Origin: JAJRXR01 sp041987545
Lineage (GTDB): Bacteria > Planctomycetota > Phycisphaerae > Phycisphaerales > UBA1924
DNA length: 64,000 nt
Assembly: GCA_041987545.1 (NCBI GenBank)
Contig: JBHIWH010000001.1
Span: forward strand, 620,001 to 684,000
Direction of reading: 5' to 3'
The position numbers and the translations under genes are program-made. Below the pieces are notes generated by a model. That model did not search any database and was not told the DNA's origin. It worked only from the letters and a program-made list of their open reading frames with translations. Each line of letters opens with the position of its first letter. Positions within the stretch are counted from its first letter, which is position 1. Shown here piece after piece: positions 43,937-52,551 of the stretch.

Positions 43937-44709
43937 GCCGGCGCGACGCGGGCCCCGGACCGACGGGCGTGCTCGTCGTGGACAAGCCGTTGCGGGTGAC
44001 GTCGGCCGCGATGTGCGCCAAGGTCAAGGCCCGGCTGCGCGAGGGCGAGGGCGTGCGCGCCAAGGTCGGGCACGCGGGCACGCTCGACCCGCTGGCCACC
44101 GGCGTGCTCGTCGTCCTGGTCGGCAGGGCGACCAAGCTCTCCGACGTCGTCATGGCCTCTGGCAAGGAGTACCTTGCCCGGGTGGACCTGTCGGCCCGCT
44201 CGCCCACCGACGACCTGGAGGCGCCGACGGAGGTCGTCCCCGTCGACCGCCCACCGACCGAGGGCGACGTCCGCGCCGCCTGCCACCGCTTCCTCGGGCT
44301 CATCCTGCAGACGCCCCCCGCGCACTCGGCGATGAAGGTCGGCGGCAAGCGCGCCTACGAGCTGGCCCGCGCCGGCGCCGACGCGGGGCTCAAGCCCAGG
44401 CCCATCGACATCCGCGGTATCGAGCTGGTCTCGTACGACTGGCCGACGGCCGAGATCCGCGTCGCCTGCGGCAAGGGCGTGTACATCCGCTCGCTCGCCC
44501 GCGACCTGGGGACGGCCCTGGGCGTCGGGGGCGTGCTGACCGCGCTCCGGCGCACGCGCGTCGGCCCGTTCACCGACGACGCCTCCCGCACGCCCGACGA
44601 CCTGCCCGATCCGCTGACGGAGCGCGACCTGATCCCGCTGGCGGAGGCCAGGCGCATGATCGATGCGAACACGTCGCGCGAGCGGGGCTCGCCCTCGCCC
44701 TCGGCCTAG
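43933..44709 (+). CDS. truB: tRNA pseudouridine(55) synthase TruB
   Basis: A 258-residue enzyme making pseudouridine 55 in the tRNA T-loop. Motif KVGHAGTLDPLATG holds the catalytic Asp at about residue 52. The N-terminal GVLVVDKPLRVTSAAMC and the later GKGVYIRSLARDLGTALG are typical TruB segments. There is little room for the C-terminal PUA-like domain of longer homologues. The GTG start overlaps the glycosyltransferase stop (GTGA), and its stop shares CTAG with the convergent gene. Confidence 0.92.
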   Translation: MSRRDAGPGPTGVLVVDKPLRVTSAAMCAKVKARLREGEGVRAKVGHAGTLDPLATGVLVVLVGRATKLSDVVMASGKEYLARVDLSARSPTDDLEAPTEVVPVDRPPTEGDVRAACHRFLGLILQTPPAHSAMKVGGKRAYELARAGADAGLKPRPIDIRGIELVSYDWPTAEIRVACGKGVYIRSLARDLGTALGVGGVLTALRRTRVGPFTDDASRTPDDLPDPLTERDLIPLAEARRMIDANTSRERGSPSPSA

Positions 44710-45911
44710 CCCTCGCCGGACGGCGTCCACAGCTCGGCCGTGTCCTGCCCGTCGCAGAGCTGACGCATCACCAGGTACAGCACGGTGCCGGCGGTGAAGT
44801 AGAAGCTGATCAGCAGCCCGCCCACCAGCAGCTCGAGGGCTCCGGTCCACAGCGAGACCAGCCACACCGCCCAGCCGCGGGTCACAATCGGCCCGCTCTC
44901 CTCGACGTCTGCGTCGGCGTCGTCGCCCTCGGAGGCGCCGTCCTCCATCCGGGCGAGCGCCTCGCTGAGCGTCTGGGGCGGTGACTCCGTCTCGCCCACA
45001 AGGATCTCGCGGGGCTCGTCGCCCAGGAACGCGCCCGACGCAGAGGCCGTGAACGACTCGACGCCCCCGACGACCGCGGAGAACAGCCCGACGACGATGA
45101 ACCCCTGCACGCCGAGGATCAGCAGATACAGCACCAGGCGCCCGGGCCGGGCGAAGACGTAGGCGAACGCCCGCTGGATCGAGTCCAGCGCGTCCGTGCC
45201 CTCGCAGGCCACGCCCGGGACGAGCATCGGCCTGGCCATCACCCACAGGACGAGCACGATCACCGCGAGCGTCCCGAGCAGCAGCGCCAGGCCGTAGAGC
45301 AGCGCGGGAAGCACGTGCACCACCGGCACGGCGAACAGCAGCCCGCAGACCGCCAGCAGCAGGGCGATCACGACGACCACCGCCAGGGGGGACAACTCGG
45401 CGCCCAGCAGCGACAGCGATTTGCGGAGCGACAGCGAGCACGCCCGCGTCCAGCCGATGACGCGCCCGGTCGAGAACTCGACCGCCGCCGACCGGCTGAT
45501 CGCCCCGCCGAAGAGCACCCAGACCACGATGATCGGCAGGCCCAGGACGAAGAAGCTGACCGGGTAGTCGTCGATCAGGCCCCCTGGCAGCGCCGCCAGC
45601 TGGGCGAAGGTTGCGGCGACGTACTCGGGATCACCCGACCAGATCGAGCCCCAGAGATTCCCGAAGGCCGAGAGCTTCCGCCCGACGGCGACATCGATGA
45701 ACGCGGGCTCGTCGGCCCACAGCTCGTTGAGGCTCCCGATGGCGAGGATGATGACCCAGGCCGCGGCGCCCAGGAGCACCCGCTCGGGTCGGAGCGAGAG
45801 GCTCGCGGCCCGGAGCAGCTTGGGCCAGAGCAGGCCCGAGGTCAGGTCCTCGAGCAGGGTCCGGGGCTGGCGGGCGAACTCGGCGTCCGTCGTTTCGGTT
45901 GTCTGCGGCAT
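44706..45911 (-). CDS. Polytopic membrane protein of unknown function
   Basis: A 401-residue protein with about six hydrophobic helices (for example AAAWVIILAIGSL, FFVLGLPIIVVWVLFGGAIS, VVVVIALLLAVCGLLFAVPV). A soluble, strongly acidic loop lies between the fifth and sixth helices (GASEGDDADADVEESG). No family is recognised with confidence. The stop overlaps the truB stop at CTAG, so the genes are strictly convergent. Confidence 0.7.
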   Translation of the reverse strand: MPQTTETTDAEFARQPRTLLEDLTSGLLWPKLLRAASLSLRPERVLLGAAAWVIILAIGSLNELWADEPAFIDVAVGRKLSAFGNLWGSIWSGDPEYVAATFAQLAALPGGLIDDYPVSFFVLGLPIIVVWVLFGGAISRSAAVEFSTGRVIGWTRACSLSLRKSLSLLGAELSPLAVVVVIALLLAVCGLLFAVPVVHVLPALLYGLALLLGTLAVIVLVLWVMARPMLVPGVACEGTDALDSIQRAFAYVFARPGRLVLYLLILGVQGFIVVGLFSAVVGGVESFTASASGAFLGDEPREILVGETESPPQTLSEALARMEDGASEGDDADADVEESGPIVTRGWAVWLVSLWTGALELLVGGLLISFYFTAGTVLYLVMRQLCDGQDTAELWTPSGEG

Positions 45912-46018
45912 ATCCAGGCTCCGCTGGCGGGTCCCCGTCCGTGGGATCGCAGCCTACCGCGCCGCCGGGGACCGCGCCGCGGCTTGCCCCGCACGCGCCC
46001 AGCGCCGATGATCCCGCC

Positions 46019-46900
46019 ATGACCAAGGTCTTCCTCCGCTGGGCGTTGCCGCTGGCCGCGCTGTTCGTGCTGGGCCCCGCCGCCTCGCGGCTGGTCGTGA
46101 TGCTGCAGGCCGCCGACGGCAGCCGCGACGTCTCGATCCTCGTCAACACGTCCCCGGCGCTGGGCGTCGGGGTCCTGCTGGGCGTCGTCGCGCTGGCGCT
46201 CATCGGCGCCCTGCCCGCCGCCGTCCTCGTCGGCCCGCGCTCGGCGCTGCTGACCGCGGGGATCACGCTCGCCTGGGCCTCCTGGTACACGTCCCCCCTG
46301 AGCATGCTCGTCCGCCGGGGCGAGGCCGGCTCGCTCCTGATCACGCTCGCGGTCGAGGGCGCCCTGGCCGCGGTGCTCGGGCTGGCGATCCTCTGGCTGA
46401 TCTTCCGGTTCGGCGCGGGCGAGCGGGACGAGAAGGACCCGCTCACCGGCCCGGAGGGGATGGAGCTGAAGCGGTCCGTGACGACGACGGTCGGGCTCGC
46501 CGCGATGGCGGGCGCCATCGCGGCCGCGGTGCTGGTCACGTGGGCGCTGGCCCGCGAGCCGCAGCGGGGCCAGTCGATCTTCGCGGCGTTCGCGGCGGGT
46601 ATCGCCGCAGGAGGCGTCGGCGTCTGGGCCGGCTCGTTCGTTGATCGGGACGTGCCCCGCGGCGCCCCGATGATCGCGATGCTCGTGCTCGCGTTTGTCG
46701 CCCCGCTGATCGGGCTCGGCGTGCCGGGCGCCGCGGCGCTGCAGGCCGCCGTCGTCGACGACGACATCCTGGGTCTCCTCCGTCTCCAGGGGCTCGACTG
46801 GCTGGTCGGCGCGACCATCGGCGTGCCGATGGGTCTGTCCTGGGCCCGCGCGGCCATCGACTCGTCCGAGCGCGACCAGCGCCGGCCCGCCCGGGCCTAG
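46019..46900 (+). CDS. Small-loop membrane protein of unknown function
   Basis: A 293-residue protein with roughly eight hydrophobic helices separated by short loops (MTKVFLRWALPLAALFVLGP at the N-terminus). No motif or family is recognised. The ATG lies 107 bp from the divergent membrane-protein start, so the two may share a promoter region. A longer upstream frame would enter that region and is less likely. Confidence 0.65.
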   Translation: MTKVFLRWALPLAALFVLGPAASRLVVMLQAADGSRDVSILVNTSPALGVGVLLGVVALALIGALPAAVLVGPRSALLTAGITLAWASWYTSPLSMLVRRGEAGSLLITLAVEGALAAVLGLAILWLIFRFGAGERDEKDPLTGPEGMELKRSVTTTVGLAAMAGAIAAAVLVTWALAREPQRGQSIFAAFAAGIAAGGVGVWAGSFVDRDVPRGAPMIAMLVLAFVAPLIGLGVPGAAALQAAVVDDDILGLLRLQGLDWLVGATIGVPMGLSWARAAIDSSERDQRRPARA

Positions 46901-46984
46901 CATCCAGCCGGTGGCAGCGGCGAATACGCGGCCGATCGAGGGAGTTCTCCCCTCGCCGCACGCCCAGCCCCCGCCGGAGAGCCC

Positions 46985-47791
46985 ATGCCCGAGCAACCCG
47001 CCAACGCCGCGATGCCCGACGTCCAGGCCTCCCGCGACGAGCGGAAGGTCGCCATCGACCGCGTCGGCGTCAAGGACGTCGTCTACCCGATGGTGCTCCG
47101 GACGCCCGTGGGCGGCGAGCGACCGACCGTCGCCAGCATCAACATGTACGTCGCCCTGCCCCACACGCAGAAGGGCACGCACATGAGCCGGTTCCTCGAG
47201 GTGCTCAACGAGCACCGGTGCTCGGCGATCACACCGGAGCAGATCCCGCAGATCGCCCGGGCGATCAAGGAGCGGCTGGAGGCCGAGGAGGCGCACTTCG
47301 AGGCGAGCTTCACGTACTTCGTCGAGAAGCACGCCCCGGTCACGGGCGCCCCGGGCCTGATGGACTACCAGGTCACCTTCGAGTGCACCGCCAACTGCAA
47401 GGACGACTTCATCATGGGCGTCTCGGCGCCCGCGACGAGCCTTTGCCCGTGCTCGAAGGAGATCAGCGAGTACGGCGCCCACAACCAGCGGTGCCGCATC
47501 GAGGCCAAGGTCCGCTTCGAGGGCGCCCTCTGGATCGAGGACCTGGTGACGCACCTGGAGAACGCGGCCAGCCACCCGGTCTACGCCGTCCTCAAGAGGC
47601 CCGACGAGAAGTTCGTCACCGAGAAGGCGTACGACAACCCGAAGTTCGTCGAGGACATCGTCCGAGACCTGGCGATGATGCTCGACGACGACGAGCGGAT
47701 CACGTGGTACCAGATCAACTCGGAGAACTTCGAGTCGATCCACTCGCACAACGCCTACGCCCAGCTGACCCGCGACAAGCGGGGAGGCTGA
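46985..47791 (+). CDS. folE2: GTP cyclohydrolase FolE2 (GCYH-IB)
   Basis: A 268-residue metal-dependent type IB GTP cyclohydrolase that opens GTP to 7,8-dihydroneopterin triphosphate, the first step of folate (and, with other enzymes, queuosine) synthesis. The motif ATSLCPCSKEIS holds the catalytic Cys (about residue 154), with the GAHNQR segment and C-terminal SENFESIHSHNAYAQL typical of the family. GGAGAG lies 6-8 nt before the ATG. Length matches known FolE2 proteins. A GC-rich hairpin follows the stop. Confidence 0.92.
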   Translation: MPEQPANAAMPDVQASRDERKVAIDRVGVKDVVYPMVLRTPVGGERPTVASINMYVALPHTQKGTHMSRFLEVLNEHRCSAITPEQIPQIARAIKERLEAEEAHFEASFTYFVEKHAPVTGAPGLMDYQVTFECTANCKDDFIMGVSAPATSLCPCSKEISEYGAHNQRCRIEAKVRFEGALWIEDLVTHLENAASHPVYAVLKRPDEKFVTEKAYDNPKFVEDIVRDLAMMLDDDERITWYQINSENFESIHSHNAYAQLTRDKRGG

Positions 47792-47798
47792 GGGCGCC

Positions 47799-47818
47799 GG
47801 GCGGGCCGCCGCCCGCCC
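47799..47818 (+). terminator. GC-rich hairpin after folE2
   Basis: GGGCGGGC-CGCC-GCCCGCCC is a perfect 8-bp stem with a 4-nt loop, starting 8 bp after the folE2 stop. There is no T-tract, so it is at most a weak terminator or a transcript-stabilising stem. Further GC-rich complementarity continues to about 47870. Confidence 0.35.
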
Positions 47819-47985
47819 AAGTCCGGACCGGGTCCGCCCGGCCCGGGCCCGCCCGAGGGCCCGGATGAAGACCCGGCCCCGGGGCGCCGATGTGCCCGTG
47901 GAGAGGGGGTCTCGGCCGCCCGGCCCGTATGATGCGGGCACGCGCGGGACGGACCCCGCGGCGCCTACCCCGAGCCGAGCCCGAG

Positions 47986-50415
47986 ATGGACCTCAGGCGA
48001 CTCATCCCGAGCATGTTCCACCGCCGCCTGCTCCTGCTGATGGCGGTCTTTCTGCTCGCGTCGCTGGCCCTCTCCGGCAAGCTCGCCTGGCTGACGGTGG
48101 CCCGGGGCGCCGACCTCCGGGCCGAGGCCGAGTCCCGGCTGGTGCGTCAGAGCTGGGTCGCGACCCACCGGGGGAGGATCCTGGACCGGAAGGGACGCGT
48201 GCTCGCGCACGACCGGGCCGGGTACGACGTGCTCGTCGGCTATGACGTCCTGAGCGGGCGGTGGCAGGAGCGCGAGGCCCGCGCGCTCGCCCGGCGGGCC
48301 ACGCCCGACGACTGGGGCTCGCTCAACGACTCGGAGCGCGAGCGGATGACCGAGGCCGTCCGCCGGCGCCTCGACGATCACGTCAACTCGATGTGGTCCC
48401 GCCTGGGCGACGAGCTGGACACTGACCCCGCGGAGCTTCGCGCACGCGGCGAGGAAATCGTCGCCCGCATCGAGTCCATGCACGAGCGGATCACGCGGGC
48501 GCGCATCCAGCGTGAGGTGGACACCCGGCGCGAGCAGGGGCTCGACACGGACGCCGACGACATGCGCCGGATCGTCGAGCTGGCCTCACAGCCGATCGCC
48601 GAGCAGCGCCGGGCGCACCCGATCGCCTCGGGCGTGGATGACAAGGCGGGCTTCCGCCTGCTGAGCCTGCAGGCGCGGCGTGCCCGGTCGCCGGTCGCGG
48701 CGCCCGACGCCTCCGACGACTGGCTCCCGCTGATGCCCGGCCTGGACGTGCGCAGCTCGACGCGGCGCGAGTACCCGTACGACCAGCGCGTGGTGGACGT
48801 GGACCTGTCCACGTTCCCGCCGCCCCTCCGCCGCGAGGGATCGCGGAGCGTCACGTCCCGGGGCGTGGGCTGGCACCTGATCGGGCGGATGCGCGACGGC
48901 TCGCACTCGGAGGACCTGGAGCGACGGGGCGCCGCGCTTCGGGACCGCCCGGACCTCCGTGCCCGCTCGCTGCTGCCCGACGGCACGGACCGGGGCGCGT
49001 ACCAGGACGAGGACGCGGTCGGCGTCGCGGGCGTCGAGGCCAGCCTCGAGAATACGCTCCGGGGTCTGCGGGGTCTGCGGCGTGAGAACCTGCTGACCGG
49101 CGAGATCGAGACGATCGACGCCGTCCCGGGCCGCGATGTGCGGCTGACCGTGGACATCGAGCTCCAGGCCCGCATCCGCGCGCTTCTGGACCCGTCGCTG
49201 GGCCTGGCCTCCGTCCAGCCCTGGCACGACTCGGACGCGGTCAAGCTCGGCGTGATGCGGTACGGCGACCCGCTGAACGCCGCGGCCGTCGTCCTCGAGA
49301 TCGACTCGGGCGAGATCCTGGCGCTCGTGTCCACGCCCGGCGTCCCGCGCGACGCGACCTGGCAGGAGCAGGGCTTCGTCTCCGAGGCGGCGTACGACGA
49401 GTACGTCGCGATCAACTCGCCGTACGTCAACCGCGCGATCGCCAAGCCGTACCCGCCGGGGTCGATCGTCAAGCCCCTGATGGTCTGCGGCGCCGAGCGG
49501 CTCGGGCGCCTCTCACCGGGCGGCACGATCGAGTGCACAGGCCATTTCCTGCCCGATCGTCCCGACGCGTACCGCTGCTGGATCTACAAGAAGTACGGGT
49601 ACACGCACTCGGACGACGGCGCCCCGCTCACGCCCTCCGAGGCGATCAAGGTCTCGTGCAATATCTTCTTCTACGAGCTCGGTCGGCGGCTCGGGACCGC
49701 GGGCATCGCGGACGTGTACACCAGCTTCGGGCTCGGGCGCCCGTTCAACCTGGGCGTGGGGGCGGAGTTCGCGGGCGAGCTCGGCCCGTTCAACGGGATC
49801 AACGACGGCTCGGACCTGGAGCCCTGGGACCCGATCCTGCTGGGCATCGGCCAGGGCCCGGCCGCGTGGACGCCGCTGCACGCCGCGGACGCGTACGCCA
49901 CCCTCGCCCGCGCCGGCCAGCGCGTCCAGCCGCACCTCGTCGATGACCGCGAGGTCCCGATCGTCCGCTCGCGGGTGGACATCCCGCCCGCGGCCCACGC
50001 CGAGGCGCTCGAGGGCCTCTGGCTCTCGGCCAACGCCGACGACGGCACCGGGCACTCGATCCTCTACCCCAGCGGGAACCGCGAGGCGATCTTCGACGTG
50101 CCTGGCGTGAGCGTCTGGGGCAAGACGGGCACGGCGACGGCGCCCCAGATCGTCTACGACCCCGACGACGACGGGCCACTGCCGGCGACCGTGCGCCGGG
50201 CGGGCGACCATTCCTGGTTCGTCGTGATGGTCGGGCCCGAGGGGGGCGAGCCCGAGTATGTGGTGTCGGTCGTCGTGGACTACGCGGGCTCGGGCGGGCG
50301 GGTGTCGGGCCCGATCGCGAACCAGATCATCCGGGGGCTGGTGGCCGAGGGGTACCTCCCAGACGCCGCGCCCGCCGCCGCGGCGAACGCGACCGATGAG
50401 GACTCCGCGGGATGA
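47986..50415 (+). CDS. mrdA: Penicillin-binding protein 2 (elongasome transpeptidase)
   Basis: An 809-residue class B penicillin-binding protein. One N-terminal membrane helix (about residues 12-32) is followed by WVATHRGRILDRKGRVLAHD, the start of the dimerisation domain. The transpeptidase site has Ser493-x-x-Lys in YPPGSIVKPLM, the SxN motif in KVSCNIFFYELG and KTG in WGKTGTATAPQ. About 200 residues between the PBP dimerisation motif and the transpeptidase domain (helical, Arg/Glu-rich) make it longer than typical PBP2 of about 630. The ATG at 47986 sets the membrane helix close to the start. It is coupled to rodA by an ATGA, as in the rod-shape operon. Confidence 0.9.
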   Translation: MDLRRLIPSMFHRRLLLLMAVFLLASLALSGKLAWLTVARGADLRAEAESRLVRQSWVATHRGRILDRKGRVLAHDRAGYDVLVGYDVLSGRWQEREARALARRATPDDWGSLNDSERERMTEAVRRRLDDHVNSMWSRLGDELDTDPAELRARGEEIVARIESMHERITRARIQREVDTRREQGLDTDADDMRRIVELASQPIAEQRRAHPIASGVDDKAGFRLLSLQARRARSPVAAPDASDDWLPLMPGLDVRSSTRREYPYDQRVVDVDLSTFPPPLRREGSRSVTSRGVGWHLIGRMRDGSHSEDLERRGAALRDRPDLRARSLLPDGTDRGAYQDEDAVGVAGVEASLENTLRGLRGLRRENLLTGEIETIDAVPGRDVRLTVDIELQARIRALLDPSLGLASVQPWHDSDAVKLGVMRYGDPLNAAAVVLEIDSGEILALVSTPGVPRDATWQEQGFVSEAAYDEYVAINSPYVNRAIAKPYPPGSIVKPLMVCGAERLGRLSPGGTIECTGHFLPDRPDAYRCWIYKKYGYTHSDDGAPLTPSEAIKVSCNIFFYELGRRLGTAGIADVYTSFGLGRPFNLGVGAEFAGELGPFNGINDGSDLEPWDPILLGIGQGPAAWTPLHAADAYATLARAGQRVQPHLVDDREVPIVRSRVDIPPAAHAEALEGLWLSANADDGTGHSILYPSGNREAIFDVPGVSVWGKTGTATAPQIVYDPDDDGPLPATVRRAGDHSWFVVMVGPEGGEPEYVVSVVVDYAGSGGRVSGPIANQIIRGLVAEGYLPDAAPAAAANATDEDSAG

Positions 50416-51725
50416 GCGCGCAGGCGGGCAATCTGTCTCTGCTCGCGGGGCTGATCCGGGGTCCGGGCGCGGGTGATCGCGCGGGGGTCCGCGCCTCGCT
50501 CCGCCTCGTCAACGCGGCCTGGCTGACGATCATCGCCTCGATCGGGCTGTCGCTGCTGAGCGTGTACGCGATCGACGTCGCCGAGACCGTGCGGCCCGAG
50601 GGCGTCGCGGACCTGGCGCCGACGGCGTGGAAGCAGACGGTCTTCGCGATCGTGGGCATGCTGGCCGCGACGCTCGTCGCGCTGCCCCATTACCGCGTCG
50701 TCTCGTTCTTCGCCTGGCCCCTGATGGGCATCATCATCGCGCTGCTCGTGTTCCTGCTGGTCCCGTTCGTCCCGGCGTCGATCGTCAGCCCGCGCAACGG
50801 CACCCGCGCTTGGATCGACCTGGGCCCCGCGGACTTCCAGCCCTCCGAGATCGCCAAGATCGCGTTCGTCCTCGTCGTCGCCCAGTACCTGCGGTACCGC
50901 ACCAAGCACCGTCGCTTCACGGGGCTGATCGTGCCCGGGCTCATCGCGGCGGTCCCGCTGGGGCTGATCACGCTCCAGCCCGATCTGGGGACGGCGATGC
51001 TCTTCGTCCCGGCGCTGTTCGCCATGCTCATCGCCGCGGGCGCCCGGCTCAGGCACCTGTCGATCATCGTCGTGTGCGCCGCCCTGGCCGCCCCCGCCGC
51101 GTACCCGTTCCTCCAGCCCCACCAGAAGACCCGCATCGTCGCCATGCTCAAGGCGATCGAGGGCGATACGACGACGGCACAGGGCATCAACTACCAGGCA
51201 TTCACGGCCCAGCGGCTGATCGGCGCCGGCCAGCTCGACGGCGCGCCGGCGCCCGCCGCCCGCGCCCTGGTCCACTACAACCGGCTCCCCGAGCGGCACA
51301 ACGACATGGTGTTCGCCGTCATCGTCGCCCGCTTCGGGCTGTGGGGCGGCGTCGGGGTGCTGGCGCTGTACATGCTCTGGATCGGGGGGGCGCTGCTGGT
51401 GGCGGCCTCGTGCAAGGAGCCGATCGGCAGACTCATCGCCGTCGGCATCCCGGCGTTCATCGCCGCCCAGGTCGTGATCAACGTGGGCATGAACGTCGGG
51501 CTGCTGCCGATCATCGGGATCACGCTCCCGTTCGTGTCCTACGGCGGGTCCAGCCTGCTCGCCTCGTGGCTCATGGCGGGCCTGATCGCCAACGTCGCCC
51601 TCCACAAGCCCCGCCCGCCTTTCCGCCAGTCCTTCGAATACCCTGACGACGATGAGCGAACCCCCCTCGGCTCGGGCCAGTACGGCCGGTCCATCGGATT
51701 CTCGGGACGAGCCCTCACACGCTGA
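50412..51725 (+). CDS. rodA: RodA/FtsW-family peptidoglycan polymerase
   Basis: A 437-residue SEDS glycosyltransferase, partner of the preceding PBP2. It has about ten hydrophobic segments and characteristic motifs: RNGTRAWIDLGPADFQPSEI (conserved W-I-x-L/G-x2-FQPSE), TLQPDLGTAML, and GLLPIIGITLPFVSYGGSS. The first residues (to about 30) are cytoplasmic. The C-terminal tail of about 30 residues is encoded in a region that also encodes the start of RsmG (74-nt overlap). Its product polymerises lipid II in the elongasome. Confidence 0.92.
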   Translation: MSAQAGNLSLLAGLIRGPGAGDRAGVRASLRLVNAAWLTIIASIGLSLLSVYAIDVAETVRPEGVADLAPTAWKQTVFAIVGMLAATLVALPHYRVVSFFAWPLMGIIIALLVFLLVPFVPASIVSPRNGTRAWIDLGPADFQPSEIAKIAFVLVVAQYLRYRTKHRRFTGLIVPGLIAAVPLGLITLQPDLGTAMLFVPALFAMLIAAGARLRHLSIIVVCAALAAPAAYPFLQPHQKTRIVAMLKAIEGDTTTAQGINYQAFTAQRLIGAGQLDGAPAPAARALVHYNRLPERHNDMVFAVIVARFGLWGGVGVLALYMLWIGGALLVAASCKEPIGRLIAVGIPAFIAAQVVINVGMNVGLLPIIGITLPFVSYGGSSLLASWLMAGLIANVALHKPRPPFRQSFEYPDDDERTPLGSGQYGRSIGFSGRALTR

Positions 51726-52551
51726 GCCTGCCCCCTCCCCCGAACCGCGGCCCGCGTACCTCGACGCGCCGCCGACGCCCCCGCCCGCGGACTTCGCCGA
51801 CAAGGCCTCCGCCGTCGGTCTCTCGTTCGACCCGGGCGAGATCGACACGCTCGCCCGCTTCCTCGCGTTCGTGCTGGAGGCGAACAAGTCGTTCAACCTG
51901 ACCGCGATCAAGGACGCCGACGCCGCCTGGGAGCGGCATGTTCTGGACGCGTTGACGCTCCTGCCCGTGCTGGCCGAGGCCACGCCCGCGGCCGAGGGTG
52001 CGCCGCTGCGGGTCATCGACGTCGGCGCGGGCGCGGGGCTGCCCGGCATCCCCCTGGCCGTCGCGCGGCCCGACGCCAGGGTGACGCTGCTGGACGCGAC
52101 GGCCAAGAAGTGCGACTTCATGCGCGCCTGCGTCCGCGAGCTGGGGCTGGAGAACGTCGAGGTCGTCAACACCCGGGCAGAGCAGGCGGGCCAGGACCGG
52201 GGGGCCAAGACCTCGGGCGGGCGTGTCGGCGCGCACCGGGACGCGTACGACCTCGTGACCGCGCGCGCTGTCGGGCGTTTGGCGACGCTGGCCGAGCTGA
52301 CCGTGCCCCTGGCGCGGGTGGGTGGGCTGGTCGCGCTGATCAAGGGAGAGAAGGCGGAGGAGGAGCTGGCCGAGGCGAAGGGCGCCCTGCACCTGCTGCA
52401 CGCGGCCCACGCGGGGACGATCCAGACGCCGACGGGCCGCGTGGTCGTGCTCGAGAAGCTGCGGGCGACGCCGAAGATGTACCCGAGGCGCGACGGCGAG
52501 CCGAAGCGGTCGCCCCTCGGCGTCGCGGGGCCGGGGAAGACGCGGGCGTGA
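51652..52551 (+). CDS. rsmG: 16S rRNA (guanine-527-N7)-methyltransferase RsmG
   Basis: A 299-residue SAM-dependent methyltransferase. The SAM-binding motif VIDVGAGAGLPGIPLAV and NKSFNLTAIKDADAAWERHV are diagnostic of RsmG (GidB). About 50 proline/serine-rich residues precede the domain and lie within the rodA tail. No internal ATG near the domain start was found, so the ATG at 51652 is kept. The C-terminus overlaps the dinG-type start as GTGA. It modifies G527 of 16S rRNA; loss gives low-level streptomycin resistance in other bacteria. Confidence 0.9.
   Translation: MSEPPSARASTAGPSDSRDEPSHAEPAPSPEPRPAYLDAPPTPPPADFADKASAVGLSFDPGEIDTLARFLAFVLEANKSFNLTAIKDADAAWERHVLDALTLLPVLAEATPAAEGAPLRVIDVGAGAGLPGIPLAVARPDARVTLLDATAKKCDFMRACVRELGLENVEVVNTRAEQAGQDRGAKTSGGRVGAHRDAYDLVTARAVGRLATLAELTVPLARVGGLVALIKGEKAEEELAEAKGALHLLHAAHAGTIQTPTGRVVVLEKLRATPKMYPRRDGEPKRSPLGVAGPGKTRA

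Noticed and set aside
44706..44709. CTAG shared as stop codon on both strands (truB and the convergent membrane protein), considered as a special signal.
   Set aside because: A curiosity of tight convergent packing; no evidence for a regulatory role.
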